Shown here: positions 14,301 through 27,399 of the stretch, one piece after another
Layout: every line of letters begins with the position of its first letter
Position numbering within the stretch: the stretch's first letter is position 1
Source of the DNA: Triplophysa rosa
Taxonomy: Eukaryota; Chordata; Actinopteri; Cypriniformes; Nemacheilidae
NCBI RefSeq assembly: GCF_024868665.1
Contig: NC_079891.1
Span: forward strand, 26,752,372 to 26,816,371
DNA length: 64,000 bases
Direction of reading: 5' to 3'
The notes under the pieces: generated by a model
The model's database searches: none
Seen by the model: the letters and a program-made list of their open reading frames with translations, nothing else
Told to the model about the DNA's origin: nothing
Position numbers and translations under genes: made by a program

Positions 14301-16465
14301 AAATAAGTTTAAAAATTCGACTTCTTTTTTTATGCAACACAAATTTATGTTAAAAGTTCTTTACAGAACCATACAGCTTGAGAAAGAGGTTTCAAGAAAC
14401 CACAAGCTGGGACTGAAACTCAGGTCACCTAAAGCGCAACAGCACCATATGTCGGAGAAATTACCACAAGGCTATCGGCTCCTACAGCAACCTTAATTTT
14501 TAAAAGTGTACTCCGAGTTCATTTGGTAGTATATTTGTATCATAAAATGTTTTAATTGGATGCCAGAAAATTCGTAAACATAAAGATCTTCAATGTGAGC
14601 TAGTGATGGTGGCTTTGGTATAAGGGCATTCTTAACCTTGAGATGAGTAGACTAAAGTGTGTGCGCGTAGTCATCCGAGTACAATTGTACAGATGACTTG
14701 CACATCTCTTTAGATTAAACAAAGCTGCTCACCTCCTAGTCTTGGAATAACATAGTTTGAGTCTACTGGGAATGTTAAATGCATGTTTAAATCTAAAATG
14801 ATTGAACATTTGGTCTTGATTTGCTCTTAAGAGCCTCTGGCCTGGCCTGAATCAAATGCATGCTGTTTTGTCAAGACTTACAGCATGGACAGATGAAACG
14901 AATGAAAACAATGGCCGACGAAAGATCTTAATCTGTTGGTGTAGTTAACTGTAGTTTCGAAGCAGTTGGGAGCTGAGAATTTAACACTCTAACTGTGGTA
15001 ATGATTTGGGATTAATGTAATAGATTAACAGAATGACTTTGCATCTTGGCGATGGCTTTGTTTGGCTTGTGCTCAATACCATGACGGCTGTATCTATCTC
15101 CACAGGGGGATGGGATACACCAAATCCGTGAGGCCCTGAAGATCTTAGCCGAGAGGGTTTTAATCCTCGAGACTATGATCGGTATCCATGGTGAGTAGAG
15201 GCCAGACGAAGGGTCAGGTTTGAACGACGTAGGGTCAGGGATTTCACTACCCAACGACATTTTTGGAAAGTGATTGAGGAGCAAAGTGTGGTGGAGGACA
15301 GGGGCCAAGTACTCGGGAAACGGTACATAGCCATCCGTAAGCCCCCGCCATGCTTGTCAAAACTCTTCGTCTTTAATAGGACTTAAATTTGAAGAAGTTC
15401 CAAGACTTGCAGGCTGATTTAGAGCTGCTGGCTCGCAGGGTGCAGCTGCTGGAGGCGATCATCTGGCCAGGTAATGCCCTCCTTCCCTTGCCTAGCGAGT
15501 CAGTGTCCTGCCATCTACTGGCCAACTCTAAGACCAAATTTACAAAGACTCCAAACCCCATTCAGGACCAGACTCCAGCAGTATTTCCAAATGCTCTTAT
15601 TAGTTGTTTTTCTTTGTTAGGCTAAACAACTACACAAGTATTTATATCATATAACTTCATATGACTGAGGATCCTTTGAAGGGCCAGTTCACCCAAAAAT
15701 ACAAATTCTGTCTTCATTTAATCAACCTCGAGTTGTTCCAAATCTGTATACGTTTCGTTGTTCTGATAAACACAGAGAAAGATATTTGGAAGAATGCTTG
15801 TAACCACACAGTTGACTACCATAGTAGGAAAAATTACAATGGTAATCAAAAGTGCCCCAGAACGGTTTGCTGTCCTACATTTTTCAAAATATCTAATTTT
15901 GTGTTCAACAAAACAGAGACAATTATAAAACAATTTTTCATACTATGGTGGTCAATGAGCCAAGAGCTGTTTGGTTACAAGCCTTCTTCCGGATTTGCAA
16001 CAACTTGAGGGTGAATAAATGATGACAGAATTTTTTATTTCATTCTAAACCAAAACACAAAAAAAGTGATTTTGGATAACATTGGTAACAAAACAACACT
16101 GGCCCCCATTGACTTCCATTATATGGAACCACTGAGACATTTCCACAGAAGAAAGAGTCATATAAAGGTTTTGAACAACTTGAGGGTGAATAACTGACGA
16201 CGGAATTTAGATTTTTGGTTGAACTATCCCTTTCAAAATGTACAGAGTTAATGGACTGTCATTTATCTGTTGCCTGTGACTATACGAAGGCATCATAAAG
16301 TAGCCTCAACTCTCTTTTCTTCCAACAGAACCAGATCTAGGGTCAGGAGATGGTCTATTTGGCACACCGTCTCCAGACATCTATCGGATTAAAAGGGCCA
16401 GGATGTCATCCTTCCGGGTCAACTCGCCCTTAATCACTGCTGAGGCCAAGATTCGAGGGAAGTAG
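1..16465 (+). CDS. EMID1: EMID1, EMI domain-containing collagen-like protein (3' part)
   Basis: Secreted extracellular-matrix glycoprotein of the EMI/collagen family. Exons seen: up to 83 (open at the left edge), 3529-3573, 3674-3772, 7594-7698, 9592-9681, 11204-11256, 11333-11395, 11476-11520, 11665-11709, 15106-15190 (or 15380-15470 instead) and 16329-16465, stop TAG at 16463-16465. Read from base 2, these give 282 residues in frame. Most exons are 45 bp or other multiples of 9 and encode Gly-X-Y triplets, as in collagens. The 9592 exon begins with a non-collagenous stretch ([15 protein letters not shown]) that interrupts the helix. The C-terminus is a coiled-coil exon ([17 protein letters not shown]), then an EPDLGSG tail. 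That tail matches remembered human EMID1 and not its paralogue COL26A1, which reads DPLASPEGG there. The signal peptide and EMI domain lie upstream. Synteny with RHBDD3 and EWSR1 supports the call. Confidence 0.93.
2752..3125. repeat. Multicopy fish DNA-transposon fragment
   Basis: Starts TTAAAGGAACACTCAACTTT and continues through a segment (TAGCATAGCTTAGCATAG, GACCGGCGGAAAATGA, ATCACGCAGCGCATTTCC) that I recognise as a highly repeated zebrafish/cyprinid interspersed element. The matching inverted right end was not found, so this copy is probably truncated. It lies in an EMID1 intron. Confidence 0.6.
4709..4987. mobile_element. GC-rich MITE with TAA target duplication
   Basis: Inverted termini GGGGCGATTCACATTTCGCG (from 4712) and its complement (ending 4984) flank about 230 bp of CpG-rich sequence. 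Direct TAA repeats at 4709-4711 and 4985-4987 fit a PIF/Harbinger-type target duplication. No coding capacity. The element lies in an EMID1 intron. Confidence 0.75.
5059..5191. repeat. (GT)n microsatellite
   Basis: Alternating GT/GC dinucleotide run with interspersed gcgt and gtgc units. The open reading frames it gives on both strands are low-complexity artefacts. Confidence 0.9.
8360..8426. repeat. (GT)n microsatellite
   Basis: GT/GC dinucleotide run in an EMID1 intron. Confidence 0.9.
10712..10848 (-). repeat. tRNA-derived SINE, minus strand
   Basis: On the minus strand a tRNA-like head with an A-box-like GGTTCAGTTGGTAGAG is followed by GGTCATGGGTTTG in the B-box region. The tail shared by many teleost SINEs (tttacatttatgcatttggcagacac, read on plus) is present. 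The same tail ends the SINE at 59381-59545. Confidence 0.65.
11946..11957 (+). other. EMID1: Possible EMID1 12-nt microexon
   Basis: Twelve bases encoding Ser-Asp-Phe-Asn lie between a good pyrimidine-rich acceptor (ttatcttttctag) and a consensus donor (gtaaga). Both flanking introns are phase 0, so inclusion inserts four residues between the last Gly-X-Y exon (ends 11709) and the coiled-coil exon (starts 15106). No homology evidence is available and the match may be chance. Confidence 0.4.
12409..12638. mobile_element. Palindromic fish MITE (Angel-like), copy 1
   Basis: Left end TTAAAGGAATAGTTCACCCA and right end GGTGAACTGTCCATTTAA are inverted repeats. The interior carries the mirrored segments tttcattcatcatttactt and gaataaataatgacagaa, typical of a very abundant cyprinid fold-back element. 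The name Angel is from memory. Confidence 0.75.
15106..15190 (+). other. EMID1: EMID1 alternative coiled-coil exon A
   Basis: 85-bp exon with acceptor ctccacag and donor gtgagt, entering in phase 0 and leaving in phase 1. It encodes GDGIHQIR followed by [18 protein letters not shown], the conserved C-terminal coiled coil of EMID1/COL26A1. Joined to the last exon at 16329 it gives IGIH-EPDLGSG, the expected family sequence. It is homologous to the exon at 15380-15470 and cannot be spliced in series with it without a frameshift. Confidence 0.9.
15380..15470 (+). other. EMID1: EMID1 alternative coiled-coil exon B (duplicate of exon A)
   Basis: 91-bp open segment with acceptor ctttaatag and donor gtaatg, again phase 0 in and phase 1 out. 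It encodes [11 protein letters not shown] followed by [18 protein letters not shown]. Eight of 18 positions match exon A ([18 protein letters not shown]), with the same heptad pattern. Spliced from 11709 to 16329 it keeps the frame and makes a protein two residues longer. Spliced after exon A it reads [12 protein letters not shown] and then TGA. This fits a tandem exon duplication used in a mutually exclusive way. Use in mRNA is inferred. Confidence 0.7.
15676..16236. mobile_element. Palindromic fish MITE (Angel-like), copy 2, compound
   Basis: Begins TTGAAGGGCCAGTTCACCC and ends TTGGTTGAACTATCCCTTTC. It contains two successive right-hand segments (agggtgaataaatgatgacag near 16009 and agggtgaataactgacgacgg near 16183). 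This suggests one copy inserted beside or within another. It lies in the last EMID1 intron. Confidence 0.7.
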
Positions 16466-17785
16466 TCTTCATATTTCAAAGAGTGAAGCCGTTGTTTCCA
16501 TCTTGATTCCATCCATCCGTCCATCAGCTGAACCGGCAACATCTACACACGTCCCCTCAGACACACGTTCAATAACCATCTGTGATAACTGCTTTGGAAT
16601 ATTCCAGTTCATCAGGAAGGGGAGACACCTCAGGGAAGACCAAATGGTGCTGTATAAATTAACCACATCGAATGGGACTCCATAGATTCCTAGCACCTCT
16701 CCTCTGGCAAATTATGCGCACAATGATTTGCCTTTGTTACGTGACAACCAAACGAACAGAACCAGTCTCAGAAGAAATTCTTCAAACTTACATGAAAAGG
16801 AAACACGTTTTGAAATATCATATTTATATAGAAACAGTATTGGTGCTTGTACAATTGTTTTCAAAACTGCAGGGCAAGAAGGGTACAAAACCTGATGGAA
16901 TTTGTGATGAAGATGATGGTCTTAGGGAGAGCATCAAACCGTATTATTATCTTTCTAGCTGCTGTTAAGAGCTCATCATTATTAACTTTGGCAAATGTAC
17001 TGTACGAGGAAAATGCACATATTCACGACACATTAAGATTCCACTACTCAGCCAAACACAGCGCTTTCCCCAGTGACGATAAAAACATTGGATATTCTCT
17101 TCTTGACGTTAAATGCACTATGTAGATAGAAAAACACCTTGTTTTTCAAAGGTGAAGTACAATATAAAGTTCATAAATGTCCAAATTCAACATTTGTAAA
17201 CTTTTAGTATACAAATTGGAATGGAATGGCTATGAGTTTTCTTTCCCAGTCCCTATACATTCTAGACAGATTTGAGTAGAAACACCATCTTGTGTGTGTC
17301 AAGGCTTACTTTTGAATCGTGGATTTAAGTGTTTAAATTGTAATATTGTCATTTCTAATTCAGGAAAAATATTAAGACTATAATACATGAGTATGCAATT
17401 ATCCCTCTCCAAAACAAATGTGCACTTCTGGGAGTCTCTTTCGCAAAACCAGACAGAATCCAACTGGAGCAGTAGGAAAGCTACACGTATAACTTGAATT
17501 CTGTTTTTGTGTTTCATGCATGTCTTTCCATCACAGTCACATGCATAGGACTGGTTTCCTTCCTGAAGAATTTCCACGACTGTCTTTGTATTCCTATATA
17601 AATGTTGTATTAATTATTTATAGATGATTTTTAGCAGTTGATGTTTTCCTATACTGATTCATGTAACGTCACTTGTATTTTTCCATTTCTAGCCTCTTTC
17701 CAAACTGTCTGAATTTGTCTTGCCAGTGTGCAGTCTTACCGGTTGGTGTTAAAACAAAATAAACTTTGTTGAGTGTTTCTTTTTT
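16466..17785 (+). other. EMID1: EMID1 3' UTR with poly(A) signal
   Basis: Non-coding sequence after the EMID1 stop codon. A canonical AATAAA stands at 17758-17763, followed by a GT/T-rich stretch (ttgttgagtgtttcttttttt) suitable for cleavage. Short open frames here lack any family resemblance. RHBDD3 converges from the other side, its stop lying about 0.8 kb further on. Confidence 0.65.
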
Positions 17786-18169
17786 TAATACGATCCATAT
17801 TTTCATCAATACACTATACATGAATACAAAACCCATGTCATATTTTAATGAAGCCTATTCTGTTTCCAATTAACTATAACTTAAGCAGGGCTCACATACT
17901 GACATATCCACATGCTTTGCCTAGCCTGTCAATGCGCAAATGTGAATATAATGACACCGTATCCTAAAAGAAGTTGGTTGGATCACAAAGAACATTTATG
18001 TTCTTCCATTCAGACAAATTAATTGCTGCTTAGAGTATACTGTTTTAGTATTCAACTTTAAATCCTAAAAGCTGCAAACACCATTACATAAATATAACAA
18101 ACAAATCTTCCACACACATCATTCACTCAAACGTCATACAGTTCATCTGATCTCAATATCATCATGCTT

Positions 18170-18540
18170 TAAGAATATTTCACCCAAAAACGAAAATTCT
18201 GTCATCATTTAATACCCTCTTATGTATTTTGTATCCAGTAGGCCTTCCTTTAGTGGAACACAATGTTACTCTTCCATGCAATGGAATTTAATATTAAGCA
18301 TAGCTATCAAGCAAGAATTTTAGTGACAGCTTAAATTTCAAAGCTATAATACAGTATCAGGACAACTGGAAAAAAGAATGTTTTTTCTTATTTCCATAAC
18401 TTGCCAGCCCCGAGTCCCAACCCATTGTATGGAAGAGAGAGAGCAGTGTAAATATTCTTCTTAACTTCTCGTGCTTCACATCCAAAAGAAAGTTACATTG
18501 ATTTGGAAGAACATGAAGATGACAGAATTTTCATTTTAAA
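18170..18540. mobile_element. Diverged Angel-like MITE, copy 3
   Basis: Left part has tttcacccaaaaacgaaaat and ttctgtcatcattta; right part ends gatgacagaattttcatttt in inverted orientation. The middle is diverged. It lies just 3' of the RHBDD3 stop, probably within or next to its 3' UTR. Confidence 0.6.
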
Positions 18541-18585
18541 AACAGCTTTATATTGAAATGTTCTGGATATCCACACAAGCTATTA

Positions 18586-20054
<1,469 letters not shown>

Positions 20055-20653
20055 CGTAAACAGACCAAACGCATCGCTTGGTGGTTTGCTATTTTAAAAA
20101 CCATTTATGTGCCTTTGTATGGCTGTGGATCTCAATTTTCATACTTCAGGTAACTTCATGTTAACTTATTAAGCATTTGATTGTTCACTACACTCTCTTA
20201 CACCATTTACTACTACGCTAGCCAAATCAGTTAACTTGTGAAGACTAAAATGTGCACAAACTGCCGTTTTCATTTAATATCCTTCAATCCTAAATAAAAC
20301 CAAGCTACACAAGTAACCCATTTTGTCATTCAGGCACTCTTTTATTTTGATAGTGAACAACTTCCTGTTTCAGACGCGCGCATGGATGTTGGGGATTACG
20401 TTTTTTTAAAGGTTATTAATTTGAATTTATTCAAAAAAACTGAATTGCTTTGTAATTATATAGTTTATCAGTACTCGTTTCAATGGTTTATGTCATTAAA
20501 CATATTAGGTGTAAACAGTAAAAAAAGCAGTCTGACTGGCCGTTAATTTGTTCCACCCCTCTGCCATCGGTTGATTGGTACGTTCTTCGTAGCTTTCAAT
20601 CTTGCGTCCGTCGCGCATGCTCATTTCACACCGTCTACTGGTCCCAACGGAAA
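20055..20653. promoter_or_regulatory. Bidirectional promoter region of RHBDD3 and EWSR1
   Basis: 599 bp separate the start codons of RHBDD3 (minus) and EWSR1 (plus). Both promoters and 5' UTRs must lie here unless there are unseen upstream exons. A short CpG-containing stretch (about 20555-20660) sits next to the EWSR1 start. An inverted CCAAT (attggt) occurs at 20574-20579. No TATA box is evident. Head-to-head pairing of these genes is also the human arrangement. Confidence 0.6.
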
Positions 20654-23600
20654 ATGGCGTCCGTCTCTAGTAAGTATATTCTTATTTTTTTTCTTGTTTT
20701 ATTTGGCAATTTTACACTTTTTAAGTCATTTTCAACTCAGAGAACTTGGGAGAATCTTAAATGGCTGGTAAATAAGGCAAATTTCTCCAGGGAGCTTTCG
20801 AAATAGCAAAAATTGCTCAACCACGCGGCCTTAAATTCTTTTTAGGTCGTTTGGAACCTCGACTGAAACGGTTTTAAACTTAGTTCGCATTATAACAGCT
20901 TAAACCAAAATACAGTTAACACAACATTTAAGAAACCGTAAATGATATTCTGTAAATGCGTAAAAGTACAGCTCGTGGTTTCGATTATTTTTGTAAAAGT
21001 TTAAACGGTAGGCAGCAGGCTTGGTTAAAAAAAGCGGGACAGAGCGCAACCAGCCCGCAGCAAACAACATTGTTACATTTTGTACGTTACGTTTGGCGTT
21101 ACTTTGTAACGTTAGTTAATATAAACTTATATCAAATCTGTTTTTTGCACGTCTGATTCCGTAATCCTTTTTTATTTGATCTCCATTAAATTAATAACTT
21201 ACGTGTTCGTGTTATCTTTATTAACCCCACGTGTGCTAATTGCTAAACCTAAACGTGTGTTGGTTTCTGTGGATGGTTGTTCCACTTTAGGCAACCGTTT
21301 ATGTAGATTTATAAGCCTTGTTCCAGTTATATGAATGGCTTTAATAAAATGAGAATTGGTCCGTGTTATGCAGCAGTGTTCTGTGTTTAAGATGTTTGTT
21401 AGTGGTGTGATGTGTAACTTGTTTCATTCTCCCCTCTAGATTATAGCGGCTACAACCAGGCTGGTGCACAGCAGTCGTAAGTTCTCTTTAATTCGTAATT
21501 TACTGTCGTATAAAAAACTCACAATGCCTATACTTTGTACATTAACGACATGTGTGTTTTTTACAGGTATGGATCGTATACTGCCCCTCCATCTCAGGGC
21601 TATGGGCAGACTGCCCAGGTAAGCTTTAATTGTCCAAGTGGTTCCGTAGTTTAACTGGAATTAAGCATTCATGATGTTATTAAGCCTTAGGATGGCGACA
21701 CCGAAACGGAATGTTTTTATGCTGTTAAACAGTAAAGACTCCAGCACAGATTTCAATCAAGAGTTTTAGTTTACAGCAGGGATATGCTCAGCAGGATTAC
21801 AGTTACGCTCAACCCGCTGCAGCACCCGAGTCCACGTACAGTCAAGCAGCGCCCTCTGCTGCAGGATATGCACAACAGCAGTATGGATCCTCATATGGGC
21901 AGGCGGCGGCGGCGGCTGCAGCAGCAGCAGCAGCAACAACAACAACTGCTGCACCAGGTCTGAAGCAGAACATTTGATATACTTTTAGAAATTTCTATAA
22001 GTACATTGTTGCCCCTAACTGTAGTATGGCTACATTCAGCACAATTTTCACACTCAGTTTGGTTCATTTAAGTTCTTGGAGAACTATTTCAGGTCATAGT
22101 ACTGTATATCATCATCAAAAACTTAAGCAATGGTGCTTTGTACATTGCATTTAGTTGAACCATTTTTTATTTAAATGGTATAAACATTTACAAAGAAATA
22201 CTCCCTCATTCTGTGATTTGTCAAGTGCACATATAAAATAAATCGGATCACTTAAGTCATTATTATTTCTCGCAGCTGCATATGGAACCCCACAGTCAGG
22301 GGCATATAATCAGCCTGCACAGACTTATGCGGCCAGCAGCTACACCAACTCCACCGCAGCACCCGCTGCCCAGGCCTCCTATGGCTCCCAGCCCGGATAC
22401 TCCGCCCAACCAGCCTATTCTGGCTATAATCAGCAGGCTGCTGCCTCTACTCCTCAGAGGTAACTGGACGGTGTCCTAAATCAGCATATCAACAGGATGC
22501 TATTATAGAGCCTCCCACAGTATCTCCATATGCTGTTCTTTTCTCATGCTTTCTAAATGTCAGTGCTGTTTTACACACCCTGTAAAAATCAAAGTCGCTG
22601 GCTAATGTGCAAAGTAACGCACCATGAGATTGATCCGCCATGTCATCTGTCAATCTGTTGATCACATGCAAACTCTGCCGCTAAGGTGCCGCTTGTTTTT
22701 CTTTGTCTTGCAGTTATAGTGCGAGCAGCCAGCCTTCCTATAACCAGGGTGCATACTCCCAGCCTGGAGGTTACTCTCAGTCTCAGAGTGGGTACCAGGC
22801 TCAGCAGCCTGGTTATGGACAGCAGCAGAGCACCTATGGGCAGCCACCACAGCAAGGCCCACCTGCTGCCTACCCTCCCCAAGGAAACGGCTCATACGGG
22901 CAGTCTCAGTACAGCCAGCAGGGTGCACCACAGAGTGATTACAACCAGTCAAGTCACTACAGTAAGGGTGCATCCATCTATTTCTGCTCTGATTGTGAGT
23001 TTTTTACAATTATTTTTATTTGCAAGTTTGTTTGTGTTCTTTTCTGTAGACAGTTACAGTCAGGGTGGTGGAGGATATCCAGGGTCACAGCCTCAGCGAG
23101 GTGGATACTCTGGATCATCAGAGAGAGGCAGAGGTGGTTACGATCGTGGAGGCCCTCGGGGCCGTGGAGGGATGGGCCGCGGCGGAATGGGGTAAGCTCA
23201 TACCTTCATGATTTCATTAACGATCTCTTGTTTTCCACAGTATGGAAACACTCACCAGTCACACAGGAGTTTGTATGTGCAATAGTTTGAAGAGAAGTGA
23301 AGTGTCTTGTGTAGTTTTCTCTAATGTTGAAGAGATACAACCTGGGTTTTACTTCGGTCTCCTGATTGGTTCATTTTACAATAGTGTTACACTTATGTTG
23401 AGGGACATGATTATTCTAAAATGGCGATCTGTTGTTGTTTTTTATGATGCTCACAGTTTACTTTTGGGCTTTTTTATAATCCATTTGCATGTATAATACA
23501 AGCACTTGGCAACTTTGGTTTTTGAACGCTTTGTTTTTGTGAGAAAAATAAAATCACACAATTGTGGCACTTTTGGTGGAGGTTTTAAAATAAGTCATGG

Positions 23601-26600
23601 GTTGTTAAATATTGCGTTTTTAAGAGCAGATGGTGGCACACAGTTGAGTTTTACAAATTGACCCTATTAGTGAGTTTCAAATTATGAGTGGATCCATTGT
23701 GTATTAAAATAGGTTTCAAAATGAGTAAAGGGTGACAGGGTTTGAGCAAAAAGATCATACCATACAAAAATAGTTTTGAGTAGTCAAATTGTTTGAGGTA
23801 TGGTAAATAATCGTTCATTATTAAATAAACGTGAACTTCAAATGTATAAAACATTTTTAAACCGCTAAGGCTAGGAAGGCAACTCGCAACCTGAAGGAAA
23901 GCATTTGCTAATTTTTATTCCAAACAGGTGCCGATGGACAGTAAGCATGTTAATGCATTTTTACATTTCTACATTTTCATGTACTGAAATATTTTTGCAT
24001 TATGAACTGTTTTGTTTTCTCATTTCTGAGGTCTTGTTTTAACATTCTTTGTCACGTTTATACGCTACAGGTGTCAGAGATCCATATAAGAACAGCAGTA
24101 CTTATTCTTGAAGTACTTTTTTCCATTTCAAAGGAGACAGTGAACCAAAGTGAACTTGCTGGGTTTAGATGTTCTTTATTTAGCTGAAGTTTGAATCATT
24201 TTGTCAGTGGGACTTTTAATTGATTTTTGGTTTAATTCCCTTTTCTTTCATGTTAAATGTACTGTTCAGTGCTTATATTTTATTTAATTTGGGTTGAAAC
24301 ATAAGAAATGGTTTTGTGAATTGGCTAAAGGGATTTTAAGGACTAACAGTTTCGTTAAGTTGTTTTGTGTATAAATAAAAAACATTAATTCTTACAATTT
24401 ACAAACGGGCATTGTATTTCTCTGGTCTTTTTGGGGTGATTGTTACCATTAAATACCATTTCAAATGTCAGAAGTTAAGAAGCTCCCCCTTAGTTACTAA
24501 AGTGCTCACGTACTGTACAATATCACATAAGGCATTTCAAAGAGAGAGAGAGAGAGAGGGAGGTTATGTTCATTTGCTACTCAAGTGCTTTGGTTGAAGA
24601 CTAAAAGGAATATCGCCTTCATATCTTCATGTTTAGCATCGCTGGAGACCGAGGGGGCTTCAATAAGCCTGGTGGTAAGTTCTTAAGAGTATTCCATTGG
24701 TTAGTCCACTCCTGAGTTAATATAGTGGGCATTCACGCCTATAAATCCTTAAGAGTTTCCATTGATGTGCCACATGAGTTTCCTGATGGTTCTGTGTCTG
24801 TATTTCTATATTTGAATTGAATCAAATTTGGATCATTTGAGCCAGACGTCTTTTTCAGCATCAATTTCAGAGTCATTCTCAATTTATCTTCGTTGAGTGC
24901 AGTCCTGAAAATGTTTGTTTTCTCAGGGAATGTTTCTTTGCAGGTTTTAAGGTTTTACGTCATTGATGCATTAATGGTTTTTTGTTTTTGTCTTTTCCTC
25001 TGCGATATGTGGATACCTAGGAGGCATGAGGGGTGGAATGCATCGTGACATGGGTACGTTCTGTGAATCTTTGTAATGAATACACAATCTCTTACCCAAA
25101 TGCAGCTTATTATTGGTCGGGATTGTTTTTAATGTTATTTAATCAGATTCTCCACTATAAACCCACAGGAGGACAGGACGATTCTGAGAACAGCACCATT
25201 TATATCACAGGCCTCACTGAAAATGCCACTCTACCAGAAATGGCAGATTTTTTCAAGCACTGTGGAACCATACGGGTGAGGGACTGATTTAAATCTATAT
25301 GCTGTTGAAGTGTCTTAGACAAGCGTTGTTTCTGAAGCACTGCAACATTTGTGTTTTTCTCTGGTAGATAAACCGGCGTTTAAACCAACCGGCCATAAAC
25401 ATCTACACTGATAAAGACTCTGGCAAGCCAAAGGGAGATAGTACGTTGTCCTATGAGGAGCCTTCATGTGCCAAAGCTGCTGTTGAGCACTTTGATGGTT
25501 CGTTGTTATCATAATACCCTTTTGTCATGGAAACTTGTACAGGTCATGTTTTCAAGCTGTAGAGCTTCCCGATTCATCAGAAAATGCTGATTATTTTGAA
25601 GCCATCAGTGTTTAATTTTCTCAAGGACTCTGTTTATTCCTCCTTTTCTATAACCAATTTTTTTGCTGTCCTAATCTCAGGTAAAGAGTTTCAAGGCCAG
25701 AAGATAAAGGTGTCTATGGCTCGCCGAAAGCCTGGGATGGCAGGTATGAGAGGAGGAATGCCAATGAGAGGTGGCCCTGGGATGGACCGTGGCGGTATGT
25801 TTCTTGAGATTTTAAAAACCTTGTTTGTTACAGTAATCCAACCTTTTGCTATACTGGGCATAAGGTGTCACAGAGCATTAATGGAATACAAAGTCTCCAT
25901 TAACATTTTCTTAAGTTCTCCAAGTCAAAGAGCACTTTTCCACCATCGTGCCGAATCGTTCTCGTTGCTTAATCGTTCCACTCTGTGTCGATCCATGCCA
26001 GCCGGTACGTAAATGGTTTCATTTTCCACCGCAGAGCTGATAATGGAAATTTTTAGAATGTAAACACAAACGCGTCACGCGCTTCCTTGGTAAACACAAG
26101 AGACTGAGCTGTAACGGCTCTGCGTGTATTCATTAGCACGATTCAGCACAGTTAAAATTCTGAGCTGAGAACAGTTTGTAGTCGTGTAGAACCAGGCTCA
26201 CATGGAAACATAACTGTAACCGTTTCGGACTGTGCTTGGAACGATTCGGCACGATGGTGGAAAAGCGCTCAATGTTTATCAAGTTCCATGCTTGCTTGAC
26301 ACTGGTGGATCTGTTTTGTTCTTAAGGAATGGGGAGAGGTGGAGATCGTGGTGGTTTCCCCCCTCGTGGCGGTCCTCGTGGTGGAATGGGCTGGGGTGGT
26401 CCTCAACCAGGCAATGTGCAAAAGAGAGCCGGAGACTGGGATTGTCCCAACCCGTTAGTGACAGTTTACATTTACTATTTGTTTTGGTGTTCCTTTTTTC
26501 TTTAGTTTTGATGGTTTTAACTACTGTCTCACTGCAGTGGATGTGGAAATCAGAACTTCTCCTGGAGGATGGAGTGTAACCAGTGTAAAGCTCCAAAACC

Positions 26601-27098
26601 TGAAGGCCTTGAGTCTCCACCTTTTCCTCATGGAGGTATACAGATAAATAAGGCTCAATTCATTGGCTGTTGTGATCCTTTCGTATTTAGTTTTAACTTT
26701 CTGTTGTGTTGCGTATTGAAGGTGAGCGTGGCAGGGGTGGTATGAGAGGTGGTAGAGGAATGGATCGTGGCGGTCCTGGTGGCATGCGTGGAGGCTGGGG
26801 AGGAGATCGCGGAGGCTTCAGAGGGGGCCGAGGTGGAATGGATAGAGGTGGTTTCAGAGGCAGCAGGGGTGGTCCCATGGATAGAGGGGGTAGGAGGGGC
26901 ATGGGACCTCCAGGCAAGATGGATATGAGGTGAGCCTCACTTACTGTGAGTATAACAGTCTGAACAGGATGAATGTTAGCATCTGTGGAAGCACCAGTGT
27001 GGATGAGCTTAATGTCCATCCAAGTCATTTTATTAATATGTGCCGTTTTCTTTTTTTATAGGGATCATCGTCAGGAGCGTAGAGACAGACCCTACTGA
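20654..27098 (+). CDS. EWSR1: EWSR1, FET-family RNA-binding protein
   Basis: Nuclear RNA/DNA-binding protein of the FET family (FUS, EWSR1, TAF15), acting in transcription and splicing. Sixteen coding exons: 20654-20669, 21440-21476, 21567-21618, 21777-21957, 22276-22459, 22714-22961, 23050-23191, 24637-24674, 25021-25053, 25169-25275, 25368-25497, 25681-25794, 26327-26453, 26538-26635, 26722-26929, 27062-27098. They total 1752 nt, giving 583 aa, all phases consistent. Order: Ser/Tyr/Gln/Gly-rich prion-like N-terminus with SYGQ/GYGQ repeats (1-260); RGG box; RRM (about 311-395, [20 protein letters not shown]); second RGG box; RanBP2-type zinc finger (WDCPNPGCGNQNF, then [10 protein letters not shown]); third RGG box; terminal [15 protein letters not shown]. 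An 11-Ala run at residues 78-88 is encoded by a GCG/GCA repeat. The paralogue (ewsr1a or ewsr1b) cannot be decided. Confidence 0.96.
25930..26270. mobile_element. MITE with about 29-bp terminal inverted repeats in an EWSR1 intron
   Basis: Left end GAGCACTTTTCCACCATCGT and right end ACGATGGTGGAAAAGCGCTC are inverted repeats, extending inward to CGATTCGG / CCGAATCG. The interior has no coding potential. No clear target duplication was found. It fills most of the intron between exons ending 25794 and starting 26327. Confidence 0.7.
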
Positions 27099-27395
27099 GT
27101 TACTGCATCAAGCACAGATTTACATAAAATAGAGGAATTTTAAAGTCCTTTTATTTATGATTCCATATTTATGAATGGTCTCGTTTTCTTTGCTTGCTTT
27201 TGTGGTTTTAAGTTTACTAGCACATTTTGATTTTAGTTAATCTTTTGGTTAATTTTGTATGCTTTTTTCTTTATAGTACCCCAGCTTACCATTTTTTGGG
27301 AGTTTGTCTTACCTGTCTCTTTATAATGTAACCTTGTATTTGAACAATTTTTATTAAAAAGAAAATTAGAAAAATAAACTCTTCTGCCTCCAGTT
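27099..27395 (+). other. EWSR1: EWSR1 3' UTR with poly(A) signal
   Basis: T-rich non-coding sequence after the TGA at 27096-27098. The likely poly(A) signal is AATAAA at 27373-27378, followed by a T/G-containing stretch. The terminal coding exon is only 37 nt, as is usual for FET genes. Confidence 0.7.
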
Positions 27396-27399
27396 ATTT

